Assembly (NCBI RefSeq): GCF_026151205.1
Contig: NC_087082.1
Location: 10,980,901 to 11,044,900, forward strand
Length of the DNA: 64,000 bases
Direction: 5' to 3'
From: Bolinopsis microptera
Lineage: Eukaryota; Ctenophora; Tentaculata; Lobata; Bolinopsidae
The notes under the pieces are model-generated. The model did not search any database and was not told the DNA's origin. It saw only the letters and a list, made by a program, of their open reading frames with translations. Below are positions 20,957 to 33,695 of this stretch, piece by piece. The position numbers and the translations under genes were made by a program. How positions within the stretch are numbered: the stretch's first letter is position 1; the number at the start of each line of letters is the position of its first letter.

Positions 20957-21609
20957 GCACTAATCCATAAATGAATTAATTATATAAAAATCAACCTTTT
21001 CTGTCAAGCCCTTAAATTAAGCATATCATCAAGTATTTTCATATCTTTTTCAGTACATCCTCACTCCTCATCCAAATTCATCATTTGATTGCTACCACGA
21101 TCGATTTTTGAAGAAATGATCTGATTGGTCGAAAATGCTTATCTTCTTAAGCTTATCAGATGAACTGATGAACATTCTTTCACTATCAAGCATTTTTGTC
21201 TCTTATCATCCCACCATACATTTCCTAAAACATTTTCACATTACCAAACAAAACTGTGCACATTTTATTTAATAATTATAGAAGCTTCTCTGGTAAATCA
21301 GCATCAAGCACGTTTCCTCAGTCAAAGTTCAGTGCAACAGTATTTTCGAAAACTTCACAAACAACTAAATAGCAAAAATCACCACACAAAACTACACAAC
21401 GAAACAATTTCACACATACAAATCACAACGACTTAATATACACTTTAGGTAAAGTCATATTATCATACTGATAAGCCCGAAAATCGAGATAAGGGCACTA
21501 TATTGTAACATTTGATTTAGCGAATATTTTTAACAAATAAGTAGATAAGACTCAGATCACGATTCTGTAGCATACAGGACCTCCGGTTCTCGTGAAAGAA
21601 TCTGATTTG
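20957..21609. other. Intergenic AT-rich region
   Basis: No coding signal. It contains a small inverted pair (GCTTATCTTCTTAAGCTTATC near 21138). Nothing else recognisable. Confidence 0.35.
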
Positions 21610-22956
21610 CACTAGTATAGATATTTTTTTTTTATTTGAAAATTCAATTAATCATTATATATATAAATCAAGCGTTACATTTCAGCCATGCAAAATTACA
21701 ATGACATATTTTGATATACTAAATGGTAAATGGTACTGCAATATAAGTTGCTTAATGTTTGGCCGGATGACAACTAACGAGAAAAATAAACTTGATTATA
21801 TAATAATTAATTCGGCTGAACCAACACATAGCAAGAGCCACATTAACGTTGGGGCCGTCTACCAAATTTGAATGACAAACATTAACAAGAAATCAAACAT
21901 ATCATAAATAATTATAAGGATTTTGTTCATTACAATTCCGTCACAACTGATAAAGAAAAAAGAAAAGGACAAGCAGATAGGAAATTGGACGGACAGAATT
22001 GTAACCAACAAAAACAAATTTCTGAGACTCATAAGACTGATGAGCTAATCTGGCCAGACTGTATCGGCAGCCCAGAGGTACTTGATCAGTTTGACCTTAA
22101 AAGTAGAAATCCGCTCTGACTGCCGGATACATACTGGTAGACTATTCCATTTCAGCATAGATCTATGAAAAAAGCTATTTCGGAAGGCATCCGAGCAGGG
22201 CACAGTGGTACTCATGTAAGTTGAAGTATCCGACATATCAATTATTTGAGCATTGTGCCTAGTGTATCGGGTGCCCTCTGGACGGCATAGGACTATATAT
22301 GTAGGGAGCGAAACTGGAATTATGCTATTCACTATTTTATAGAAGGTCATAAGATCGTTATAAATAAACTTCTGTTTAACAGGGAGAATATTTAGTTTCT
22401 TTTGCTCTGTAGCAAGTCTATCGTCATTATAACTGGAGTAAGGTTCACCATTGATCCATTTAATAGCCCTCTTTTGGATAGCAACAAACTGTTGAAGATG
22501 AGTTGCAGATTGAGGGGACCATATGACAGAACAATGTTCAAATATAGACCTAATTAACGCTAAATAGAACGATCTTTTCTGCCTTTTATCAGTAGTGAAA
22601 TGACATGTTCTCTTAAGTAGTCCAAGTCTAGAGGTAGCTTTGGAAACAAGCGCTTTACATTGTGCATTCCAATTAAACCTGGAGTTTATTGCGACTCCTA
22701 AATCTGACTGAGAGGGCACAAAGTCAATATCACTTCCAGAAAGTTTATAAAAGAAGGTATTGAATGGCAAGTTATCCAGCACGTTTCTTTGCAGGGACAC
22801 AGAGAGGGCTTTGCACTTTTGTGGGTGGAACTTCATTCGATTTCTCACTGACCAATCATATAATCTGTTGATGTCATTTTGGATTATGTGATGGTCAGGG
22901 TAACCAAGGATCTCCCTCCAAATTTTAGTGTCATCTGCATAAAGGGCGAAATTTAT
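21610..22956 (-). mobile_element. 5'-truncated CR1-like LINE (reverse transcriptase C-terminal part and 3' UTR)
   Basis: On the reverse strand an open frame runs from about 22956 to a stop at 22045. It enters at the RT catalytic motif FALYADDTKIW, continues through IIQNDINRLYDWS and the conserved LGVAINSRFNW and LIRSIFEHCSVIWSPQS, and ends with FKVKLIKYL. Everything upstream of the YADD box is missing, with (TA)n at the break. The 3' UTR (about 21610-22044) carries a 38-bp block at 21821-21858 that recurs at 29503-29540. It lies head to head with the next LINE. Confidence 0.85.
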
Positions 22957-23032
22957 ATATATATATAGTTATTTATAAATTTATACATTTTTTATTCTCT
23001 AATTCCTCCACAAGCATAAGAGTTAACTTAAA

Positions 23033-26000
23033 ATGGCAGCGAATGGAAATGTTACTGATACTTCTGGTCATAAAATCAAAATAAAATGGTGTAGCTGTAG
23101 CGGCTGGTGTTATTCTTCCAAAAACATCCGCAGCTGTTCATGGTGCCAAAACAACGTCCACGTCAAATGTTTTAAGGAAAATTTAGGTTGTACAAGCTGT
23201 TGTGAAAGTCTTATTCCTGGATTTTACGCGACTTACTATGAAATTTACGATGACTACAATAAGCTTAATTGCGCTATTTATAATCCATACGCTCAAAATA
23301 GTCGATGTAATCTTATTGGAGACGCCATGACCAATGAAGAGCACCAGGATTCAACATGGAGTGACATTTCGGCTTTCCTAACTCACTGTCAGTATAAACA
23401 GCAACGTAACGTAAAAAGGTCGACATCCTCTCAACTTAAAACATTTTCCATGAATATCAGATCCCTTTTCAAAAATATTTATCAACTACGAGAAGATATA
23501 GAAATATATGATAAGTATGATGTATTGTGTTTTAACGAAACTAACTGCACACTAGAAAAATTGCCTAACGGAATAAACGACATCACATTAAATGGATTCC
23601 ATGAACCGTATATCCAAGATCCCATCCGCACATCGGGTAAAGGTGGGGGGCTTGCCATATACATACACAAACGTGTAGCTGACTCTGATAAAATTGATAT
23701 TTTCAATCCCAACCCTGAACCCTCAAATACTAGCGGCGAATTTCAATTTATCAAGATCCACTAGTGTAAAGGATATAATAGAACAAAGATAATTGGAAAT
23801 GTTTATCGCTCTCCCGCTAGAAAACCTGAAGCATTTCTTGAAATTTTTAAAAGTACGCTTCACAACCTGGGAAGACACTCTCGCAAACATATGACGTTAC
23901 ATGGAGATTTTAATCTAAATTTACTGAAGCACAGTAGCAACCAGGCATGTCAAAGCATTATAGATATTGCATCCTCTTACGGTTTCATCCAAATTGTATC
24001 ACGTCCAACTCGCATAACAGACCACAGTGCCACGCTTATTGATCATATCTACACGAACAATCTTGAAGATACAATAAGCTGCAACATATTAACGACAGAT
24101 CTGTCGGATCACTTAGCGATAGTTACAACAATTAATCTTGATAATACATCCACCAGCAGTTACCGCTCCGCATCTTATAATCAAAATCCAACACAAACCA
24201 ACGTACGTAGTTTTAATGAGGCCAACAACCATAAATTTAGAGATTTAATAATGGAAGAAAATTGGTCTGTAATACTAACAAATACCCCTGATGCTAACCA
24301 GCAGTTTGATTGTTTAAATTCGGCTTACAACAGGATTTATAACGCTGCCTACCCGACAAAAAGACAGTCCGAGCGCAGACAAAATGAACGTGTTAATCCC
24401 AAACCATGGATACTGCCCTGGCTTGAAGAAGCTATAGAACGTAAAAATCAGGCATATCATGATTTTGTTAAGGAACCAGTTGATAGGAACCAGCTAAAAT
24501 ATGACCGTTTGAAAAAGTTTTGCACCAAACACGTTGACAAAGCCAAAAACATACACTACAAAAAATTCTTTGAACAACACAAAGATAATTCTAAGAAGCA
24601 GTGGCAGATGATTAACGGACTTCTGAATAGGAAACCAGCCAAACCTACATCGATAAAACTGTCGGACGAAAACGGACAAGTCAGCACTCCGGCAGCAGTA
24701 GCAGAAAAATTTAATGATCACTTCTCAAACATCGCTCCAAAAATTAAATCTGAAATTACTAGTAGGACCACTTTCGATCCTGGTGGGGCCCAGGGGACAC
24801 TACGTAACCCTTCTCCAAATAGTATCTACATAAAACCAGTCACAACTACCGAAGTTCAAGACGTTATTAACCTATTTAAGAATAAAGCTACTCTTGACAC
24901 CAAAATCCAACCACTCAAAATTGCCAACAGCTGTCATAATTTTACCACTGTATTGGCCCACGTTGTTAACAGCTCGTTCGAACAAGGGGTCTTTCCCCAA
25001 GCCTTGAAAACGGCAAAATTAGTTCCTGTACATAAAGGTGGATCTAAAACTGACATCAAAAATTACAGACCGATATCTCTACTTGCCACTTTTTTTTGCA
25101 GGGTGAGAATCCCTGCCACGTTTTTGGTCAATTTCGCCGGGGCTCATGTCTTTCCTCGAGGGAGCATTAGTGTCTACAGAAAAACTGACAAATCCTAGCG
25201 AAGTCCAATCCGAACCACATCTTCCATCAGAGGTGGTGCTGGGTCAGCTGGTTACTGAACGGATTGGCCTGGAGAATGGCATAGTCCTGTTACTCTCAAG
25301 TTAACCATAGAGGGGGACAGGCGCTGTTTGCTCACGGCTGGTTCTTGGAGCCAACACCCTCAGCCCCACAGAAGTGGGAGCTCTGTCGGTGGTGGCTCAC
25401 CCAGATAACGGACAGTGTCTCTCCTTCTTTCTTCTTGGACTTGCATTGTTGCTGGCGAGTCAGCCAGTAGTAATGCAGCATCTCACTCACTCAATCACCT
25501 CAGCAATTCGGTCCTTTTTTTCATTTGCATTACTTTCGCTCATTCTCCTGTCATAATGCATTCTCTGCTACCATAATGCCTTTCTTACCACGGTGTGTTA
25601 CACCTTGCGTCTTTCTCTAACACCATCACCATTTCAGCAACCTTGGAATTTTAACCCTACACAGGTACACAGCACTATGGATATCCACTCTCCGCTCTAC
25701 AGCGAACACAAAGCTAGAGATCTAATTAGGATTCGAGTACCCCGGCTACCCTTGTGACATACATACGTGGAAACCAGTTTAAGCAGTAGTACATCAACAC
25801 AATGGATCAGCACTACGAAATCTGATATCTGCATCATACTACTCCGATCCAGAAATCTTCGCTAAACCATCACATGAGATGAATAACTACAAGTTGGACT
25901 CCACATAACATTATTCCAAGTGTTATGATCAGTCAATAAAATATGTAATCTGCATCAATTTTCCAATAACCACATCTTCTTACCAGTTTATTTTCCCTCT

Positions 26001-28686
26001 CAGGGCTGGAACGCAATGTTACAGCCCACCTTATAAATTACTAAAACCCGAGTTATTCCAGATTGACGACTTGACACAGATATTCAGCAGACAACCTAAA
26101 TAAGGGACTCCCACTCTCCGAACCAGTAGAGATCCAATCACTGCCTCCAGGTTACCCCTTCATCCGGTATTAGCAGTTCCTCCACCACCACCAGGTTAGA
26201 ACACTCCCACTAATCACCCCTAAAAAAACGAACCTACCGCCTTGCTCCACCAAACACAACTACAATCTAATCTATTTTCTCAAACCGGTAAAATCCGTCC
26301 TTCAAATTTCCCGCATTAAACGTAACGCGCGAACGCCATACAACTCAAGGATGTAGCAACATAATAGCTGTCATTTTTCTAACAGAAAATTTAGTGCGCG
26401 CGCCCGAGATTGCGCAAAAATAAACTGCGACGTACTAATCCACATACTTGAAACTCCAGGTTGATCAAGATTAGTAAACTCAAGGAAGATGATACCAGAT
26501 CAGTCCCGAACTTCGCCTCAACATCATACCCTGCCTAGTGTCGATAAAGAGGATTCACAAACAAACGAGATTCATTTACAAATATTTATTATCACTTTCT
26601 ACAATTGCAGCTCTTCGTTGTTTTAATTATCGCCATCAACCTTGAATATATCGGAGAAGACCCGATAACAATTTATCAACTCATGCGTCTTACTTCATTA
26701 ACAAGGAAAAATGACTTAACTACTACTATACTACGAACTATGAATCTTAACCATGCTACTATAAATATTTATGTAGCGTGAAACTCAATACTTATAAAGT
26801 AACAGCACCATCATAACCCACACATCACAATTCAGCTATTCCTCACTCACGAGCGTCGACATATCTCCCCATGTACACGTCCTGTAAATTGGAACGGCCC
26901 CCCCGCGATGCGGAGCAGGTGAGCTACCTGGTTCGGGCTATTTCACTTATCAGAGTACACTAGCACCACAATACAATCGACTCAAGCCCTCAGATTTGCA
27001 CGCATCCATCACCGTCACAGGGCCGGCTGTCCATATCCTGTAAAATCCTGATTCTATACGCTCGCGGGGTCTATTACCTGTTTGAGCTCTATTATTACGC
27101 GCGCGTGCCCAGTGTACAGCTCACCGGCCTGCGTTGTCCACTGGACATGGATGTCGCCTACATGACCCTCTAATCTAAAAGTAGGTTGAGGGCACCACAG
27201 CGGGCCTAGCGCTGCCCTCTGTCGACATACATACATACATACATACATACTTGCCACTTTCTCAAAAGTCTACGAAAAGCTTATGCACAATCGAGTCATA
27301 AATTTCTTGGATACCTACAATATACTTTGTGAAAATCAATACGGCTTCCGCCCAGGTAGGTCTTGTGAACATGCACTTCTTAATGCTAAAGACAGAATCC
27401 TCAATTCAATGTCTAAAAAGCAAGTTACTTTGCTCCTCTTGATTGACTTTAGCAAAGCCTTTGACCTTGTGGATCAATCCATACTCCTGAATAAGCTCGA
27501 GCACTATGGCATAAGAGGTCTAGCTTTAAACTGGTTTAAATCATATCTTATGAACAGAAACCAGTTTGTATCAATTGGATCCTCTGAATCCTCAGCCAAT
27601 CCAATTATTTACGGTGTACCCCAAGGTTCAATTTTGGGACCTCTCCTTTTTATAATCTACATAAACGATCTTCCTCAAATATCAGAAATAGCTAATTTCA
27701 TCATGTACGCAGATGATGCAAACATTTTCCTAACAGGAGAAAATATAAACGAGGTTTATGATAAGCTCAAAATTCTTAGCGATGTCTTAGTTAAATGGGT
27801 AGATAACAACGGATTAGCTCTAAATCTTAAAAAAACGAATTATATGATCTTTTCTCGACAAAGAAACCTCATTTATCACGATGTAGTAATTTCTGGTGTC
27901 ACAATCGAAAGAAAAACAGAAGCCCGTTTCTTAGGTGTTATAATAGATAACAAACTGAACTGGTCGCAACATATTTCTGCCATGAAAATGAAAATGGCCA
28001 GATACATTGGAGTCATGTACAAACTTAAAAAATATTTGCCTCTGGAAGCACGTTTACAAATATATCACAGCTTTGTGCAGTCTCACCTTAATTACTGCTC
28101 CCTCGTCTGGGGTTTTGCTGCCAAATCCCATACAGAAACACTATTTGTTAAACAGAAAATGGGTCTTAGAGCAATACTACCAGGTTTTGTTAATTACTGG
28201 TACAAAGATGGTACACCACCAGCAAGTACCAAGTCTGGTTTCTATGTACACAAAATATTGACAGTTCAAAGTATCATCGTGAAGAACGCATTAGTTTTTA
28301 TACATAAGCTAAAAAACTTCCCAAGTCTAGTGCCTCCCTCTATAAAGAAAACAATACCTAACAGTGCACCAATATTTAACGTCGCCGATCCGGATTCGAG
28401 TCTTACAACTTTATGGTCAGATGAATACGGTAAACACCCTTACAATAATTCAGTATTCTACAAAGGTCCACTATTAGCAATAAACAGATATAGTGTCGCA
28501 GCAACTTCCTTGCCAAGTCTATTCAACCTTAACATCTACAAAAGGTGCATAAAAAACATGCTCATTGATCAACAAAACGAGGGCATTGCAGACGAATGGC
28601 CTAACTTTATGTTATACAATATAACGGGACTAAGGAAATCAGAGCGCAACATCAACCGTAATGCTAATAATAACTCTGTCCCATAA
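23033..28686 (+). pseudogene. LINE endonuclease-reverse transcriptase ORF with one stop and one insertion
   Basis: Segments: 23033-23764 (243 aa), 23765-25092 in the same frame, and 27261-28686. The only defects I find are the TAG at 23762 and the inserted element. Removing the insertion with one target duplication restores the frame exactly across LLATFSK. Catalytic residues of both enzyme domains are present, so inactivation looks recent. Confidence 0.8.
25093..27248 (-). mobile_element. 2,156-bp insertion inside the LINE, flanked by a 12-bp duplication
   Basis: ACTTGCCACTTT is duplicated at 25081-25092 and 27249-27260. One end carries T-rich TTTTTGCAGGGTGAGAATCC (a short A tail if read on the reverse strand). 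The other end is a (CATA)n array after CTGTCGA. Target length and tail suggest a retroposon in reverse orientation, but no RT or recognisable coding region is present. Its composition is less AT-rich than the host LINE. The family is unknown. Confidence 0.7.
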
Positions 28687-29097
28687 GCACGCCATCACAG
28701 AATCAATTTCACTGCATACCATCTCAGTTACACTGCCATCAATTCGCCAGCAAAAACGGCATGACGCTATGCGACTGATAACAGTCGTTAAATTTTAAAA
28801 ATTTTGGAATAGCTAGCTAGCAGTAGCTATGCGCCTGTTTCCACTCTAACAACTCTAAAAGCATATTAATATGATAATTTCAACTAAAGGCAACTTTATA
28901 TGTGCTCAGCTATGTTTTGTTTCGACAAGCTCTATTATATACATTTTAATCGTTTTAATGAGATCTAATCTTGTATGAGTTTTGAGTTTGAATTGATAAC
29001 ACTTATTATATATATTATTTTTTGAGTAAACATTGGCTGGTACTTCGGGCCGGTCCCCAACAAAAAAAAATCACAAATTATTATATGTGCCTTGCAG

Positions 29098-29295
29098 AGT
29101 AGAGGCAACTGTATCCTGAGAAATGTAGAGTGCATACAACTTAAACTTTCGCACAGACAGGAATTGAAGATATGTTTGCCGCAGGCAAAAACTCTTGATG
29201 ATTTTGCCAACACAGAAGGCCTAGAAGCAATTTTGAATTTGGCATTAGAGATCATTTTCAAACTCAGTTTCAAAAACGATTCAAAGAACTGTTAG
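29098..29295 (+). CDS. Possible orphan terminal exon
   Basis: An acceptor (TGTGCCTTGCAG) precedes a 65-codon frame ending at TAG 29293. The peptide has natural composition (LSHRQELKICLPQAKTLDDF; LEAILNLALEIIFKL). No partner exon was found upstream, where retrotransposons now lie, so it may be the last exon of a disrupted gene or chance. Not recognised. Confidence 0.3.
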   Translation, partial: SRGNCILRNVECIQLKLSHRQELKICLPQAKTLDDFANTEGLEAILNLALEIIFKLSFKNDSKNC

Positions 29296-30999
29296 TTTTT
29301 TCTTCTTTCATTTGTCAACAATTTTGGATTGTTTTTAGAAAATTTCCTCTTTACCCCTCCTTTCTTTAAAATTCATGGTAAAATATTTCAAAATTCAGAT
29401 CGTAGACTTTATAAATTTCCTCTATGGCACCAAAAGTGTCCTCCGAAATCGAAAATTTCCTTGCAGATTATCTGCCAATCTGCAATGGTTTCTGGCTGTG
29501 GGCCAACACATAGCAAGAGCCACATAAACGTTGGGGCCGTAATTACGACAAATTATGTGACGAAATTTATATTGCTTGCCCTATTTTGAAGTTCACTTTA
29601 TCTCTATTAGAATTTAATATAATATACGAATTCCGATAAACTAGTTATCTTCCAGCAAGGAGCAAACAGAGTTATAATAGTTTTTGTGACAAAATTAACC
29701 TATTTTTTACCATGTTGCGATGTTTCAATTGTGACACTGTAAACATATTACTACCACAGAATAATTTATGTGACTGGTGCGTGGTTGCAATAGTGTTAAT
29801 TGACAGAGGCGGCTCGTGGGAGCTGACTGGTAGTTTTGTTGGGGGTCCAATCAATGGACTGGGGGGGGGGGGGGGAGGGGGGCTTGGGAGCCGGCTCAAG
29901 CTGATCCCTCCAAACTACCGATTACATTACACAAAGGGCCTTGTAAATGTAATGTGTTACACTTTACAGGCGACAGCAAACAAAAACTTATAACATGGGT
30001 GAAACAGGACACCACACGTGTACGATCTCAGCCGCGCAGTATCATATAGCAGTCAAATTGCAAAGGGTCCTGGACCCCCAAATCGAGGCAAATCATAATA
30101 GATTACCTGTAGTGTTAAAACTGCGCGGCTGAGTAGTCCAGAGGTAGGATTGGACTCCCTACAACACAAAATTTCACGAAGATCATGCGTGCGCTTACAT
30201 TAAAACGTATGATAGTAAATGAAGACCTTTATATTGCGATTTGTTATTTCCTAACACTATTAGTTATTACTAATTACTATTTCTATTTTAAGCACCAGCC
30301 ACCAGATAATAATTTTAAGGCGTCCACGGACGCCTGGACGCCCTCAATAGCCGCCTCTGTTAATTGATCCAGTATGTAATAAAGGGTGTTTAAGATGGTA
30401 TATCAATATTTGCTCAATTTCAAACATGTGTAGATATAATCAAGAGTATGTGACAAAATAAACTTATTTGTGCCTGCTGTGTGCTCTTTGCTTGCAACTA
30501 TTGTATAGTTATATGATATTATAACAATTCCCAGCACTTCCAGGTTGTAAAGTAATCCTACACTACTCAGCATTCCTTGGTCTTAGTATTTATCCCCATT
30601 GTTTTAAAGTTTCAAGAGAACTCTCCTTAAATTATTTTAATGCAGTCACTCAGATAAGTTTATACCAGGACACTTCAACAAAGACACATACTCTGCCCAC
30701 AATAAGGGGCTATAATTGTTTCAATTATGTAACTGTATAGAATTGTTATTATTATTATTATTCCTTGTCAGGGTGCCCTAAACATTCTTTATATATTTTC
30801 TTAAATGTGTGACGGAGTAAACCAGGGTGCATTATTTAACGAAAAAAGTCGTCAAATATGTAGGTAATAATCATATGTAGGTACTGCTCCTTAAACTTAA
30901 TATAAATACTGCTAATTTCTATTTTTATCTTTTTATTTTGAACATATACCTTCAGGTTAATTATGTTATAGTTGGAGCAATGTTTTAGAATCAACTACC
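29296..30999. other. Intergenic repeat-bearing region upstream of NOL10
   Basis: It contains the 38-bp LINE-tail block at 29503-29540, a G-rich tract at about 29860-29882, a TIR element at 30025-30134, an ATT microsatellite near 30740, and a probable 5' UTR acceptor for NOL10 (ATATACCTTCAG ending near 30956). Confidence 0.45.
30025..30134 (+). mobile_element. 110-bp element with 14-bp perfect TIRs
   Basis: CTCAGCCGCGCAGT at the left and ACTGCGCGGCTGAG at the right. There is no coding capacity and the size is MITE-like. The flanks show no clear target duplication. Confidence 0.6.
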
Positions 31000-33335
31000 A
31001 TGCAAGTGCTCAACCCTAATGATGTTAAGATTTATAACTTGACCCATGGCAAGTCTATTCCTGATTGGCTGTCTGATCGCAAGAAGCGGTTGCTGTTAAA
31101 ATCAGATGTTGGCCTTCAGAAAAGAATTCAGTTGATGCAGGAGTTTGAAATGCCTATAAGCAGTCAAAAGATTGCTATCACTCCAGATAAGACACACATC
31201 TATGTTTCTGGGGTGTATCCTCCCAGATTAAGGTTTGAGTCTCATAATATTTCTTATTTTTATCTGTACTAGTATAACTAGTACCTATGTGATGTACTAA
31301 AAATTTCAATAAATTATAGTACAGTAAAACCCTGGTTAACTGCATCCATATTTACTGCAAAGCCGATTTACCATGGTCATTTACTTCTCCCAAATATTTA
31401 TGGGTTCATGAATTATAAACATGATAAATTTGACAAAAATGATAATCTCAGGTGTTTTGACACAAAGCAACTCTCAATGAAATTTGAGAGAGGCTTGGAC
31501 CATGAAGTAGTAGCATTTCACATCCTCTCTGATGACTGGAAGAAGATTGTCCTTCTCCAATCTGACAGACACATCGAATTTCAAACGCAGGACGGAATTT
31601 ACTACAAAACTAGGATACCAACTTTTGGGCGTGATCTGTGCTACTATACACGAGCTGCTGAACTTTTTATAGGTACAATTAGACCTTGATTAAATTTTCT
31701 GACATTGTTAAAGATACAGTAGATGGTTAAATTTACTTGCATGGAAGAACGATTTTAATTAGGAGTCAGGGCTTTAAAACTTACAAGTATTCGGAATTCA
31801 ACTGATCCATTTCAGGTGCTACTGGTCCCCAAGTATATCGGCTGAATCTTTGTAAAGGAACGTTTATGAACCCGATTGAAACACTTTCAACTGGAGTTAA
31901 TGTGACTCACATTCATCCTCAACATTCTCTTCTTATGTTTGGTCAGTGTACAGATAATTCACTTACTCAAACTTATTGCTCAAACTGTCCTCTATGTGAC
32001 AACTAAATTGTTACTTAATAAATAATATTTCATTCCTCAGGCACTGACAGTGGTACAGTTGAATGCTGGGATCCCCGTTCTCGATCCAGATGTGCTACTC
32101 TCACCGTTCCAGACACAAAGAATATAACTTGTATCCAATCCAATAAGACACTTGAACTGGGTGTTGGCACTGAATCTGGGCAGGTTATCTTGTACGATAT
32201 TCGCTCTACCAAACCTATTTTAAGCAAAGACCATTATTATGAGAAACCCATCAACAGCATCCATTTCTACAACTCAGACTCTGATAACTATGTCATATCT
32301 GCTTGTTCCAAAAGTTTTAAAGTGTGGCACAAGGACAGTGGTAAACCGTTCACAGCAATTGAATCAGACGAGGATATTTGTGACGTGGCGTGGTATGAGG
32401 GAAGTGGAATGTTTTTCTTTGCTAATGAAGGACAGAAAATGAAAACTTACTTTATCCCCTCACTTGGCCCAGCTCCAAAATGGTGCTGGTTCTTGGACAA
32501 CCTCACTGAAGAGCTGGAAGAAAGTACTGAGAATGTTGTGTATGATGATTACAAATTCGTCACTAAGGAAGAGTTGGAGTCACTTGGCTTATCTCATCTC
32601 ATAGGTACCAACTATCTCAGAGCTTACATGCATGGCTTCTTTGTTGATATGAAACTATATCGGGAGGTGAAGCAAATAGTCAACCCATTTGCTTTTGAAG
32701 AGTACAAAAAAGGTGTGGTGGATAAGAAGCTGCAGTCTCAGATGAAAGACAGGGTGGAGGTGAAGAAGCTCCCAAAAATTAATAAATCTCTAGCCATGAA
32801 AGACATGCACAAGGGATCCAAACTGTTGGAGGATGACAGATTTGGTTTACTTTTCTCTAATCCAGACTTCCAAGTGGACGAAGAGAGCGAACAGTTCAAA
32901 TTGATCAATCCAACTGTTCGTAAACATGAGAGCAAGTCTAGTGAGTTCACCTTGTACAACGCTCCATCAGATGCAGAGGACAGCGAGGCAGAGGAATCTG
33001 CTGCACAACTCAAGAAAGTGAAACGAAAACGTCAAATGAAGCTTGTCAGCCTTGAGAATGAATCTGTTATATACTCCAAGAAAAGCTCTGTTACTACATC
33101 AATTCCACTGGGTCAAAGATTATCAGAGAATACCGGCGCAGTAACATCCTCGACCCAGCTGTTTGGTGCTCGTGAAATGAAAGTAGAAATGGAGCCTGAG
33201 AAGACAACCCACAAATCGAAGAGGACAGAAGAGATGAAGCAGCACCAGACTGAGAGGCGACAGCTGGGAAGGTCTGCATCAGGGCTGATGAGGAAACAAA
33301 GAGGCAAATTCTGGAGAGGCAGAAAAGTTGGGTGA
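31000..33335 (+). CDS. NOL10: Nucleolar protein 10 (NOL10/Enp2), 4 exons, complete
   Basis: Exons: 31000-31232, 31452-31672, 31816-31941 and 32041-33335; phases close to 624 aa. It opens MQVLNPNDVKIYNLTHGKS, matching the family N-terminus. WD40-like blades follow (ECWDPRSRSRC; ILYDIRSTKPILSKDHYYE), then the hallmark LGPAPKWCWFLDNLTEELEE, VYDDYKFVTKEELESLGL and LRAYMHGFFVDMKLY. A NUC153 motif, DDRFGLLFSNPDFQVDEES, lies at about 455-475. The C-terminus is basic and charged. Family members act in the nucleolus in small-subunit rRNA processing (yeast Enp2). The large last exon carries two-thirds of the protein. Confidence 0.97.
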
Positions 33336-33695
33336 ATTTTATTTTTACTGTTCTTTTAGGTTTTTAAATTTTTCATCTAACTTATTGAAGATCAAACAGT
33401 TTTTATTATGACGTGTGGGTATTTAATTTATTTAGATTTCTTCCAACTCGTTTCTCTAACAGTAAACTGAGATCTAATTACTTTTATCAGAACTGGTGTA
33501 TTCTTGCTTGAAATGTTATGTTTTAGAAGGTGACTTCAATTCCATGACAGATTTACAAAATATATAATTCCAAATTTTCAAAAAGTATTAGAGGTATAAT
33601 TATTAATTAGTTGTTAAAAATAATCATCATAGTAGAGCACTGTTCTTCATAGCAATCTGTTTTGTGTCCTATCTTTACAAATCACTATTTTAGCT

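Larger units (their letters stand above)
22982..29085 (+). mobile_element. CR1/L2-like LINE, nearly full length, split by an insertion
   Basis: One reading frame runs from 23033 through an in-frame TAG (23762-23764) to 25092 and resumes at 27249 after a 2.16-kb insertion, ending at TAA 28684-28686. An N-terminal PHD-like Cys cluster (WCSCSGWC...CSWC...CTSCC) is followed by an APE-type endonuclease: SMNIRSL, the acidic NETN box, GGGLAIYI, YRSP, HGDFNLNLL and LSDHLAIV. The RT has the NYRPISLLATFSK fingers, LLIDFSKAFD (motif A), GVPQGSILGPLLF (motif B) and FIMYADDANIF (motif C). The 3' UTR ends near CCCCAACAAAAAAAAA (about 29075). It lacks an obvious separate ORF1. Confidence 0.88.
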
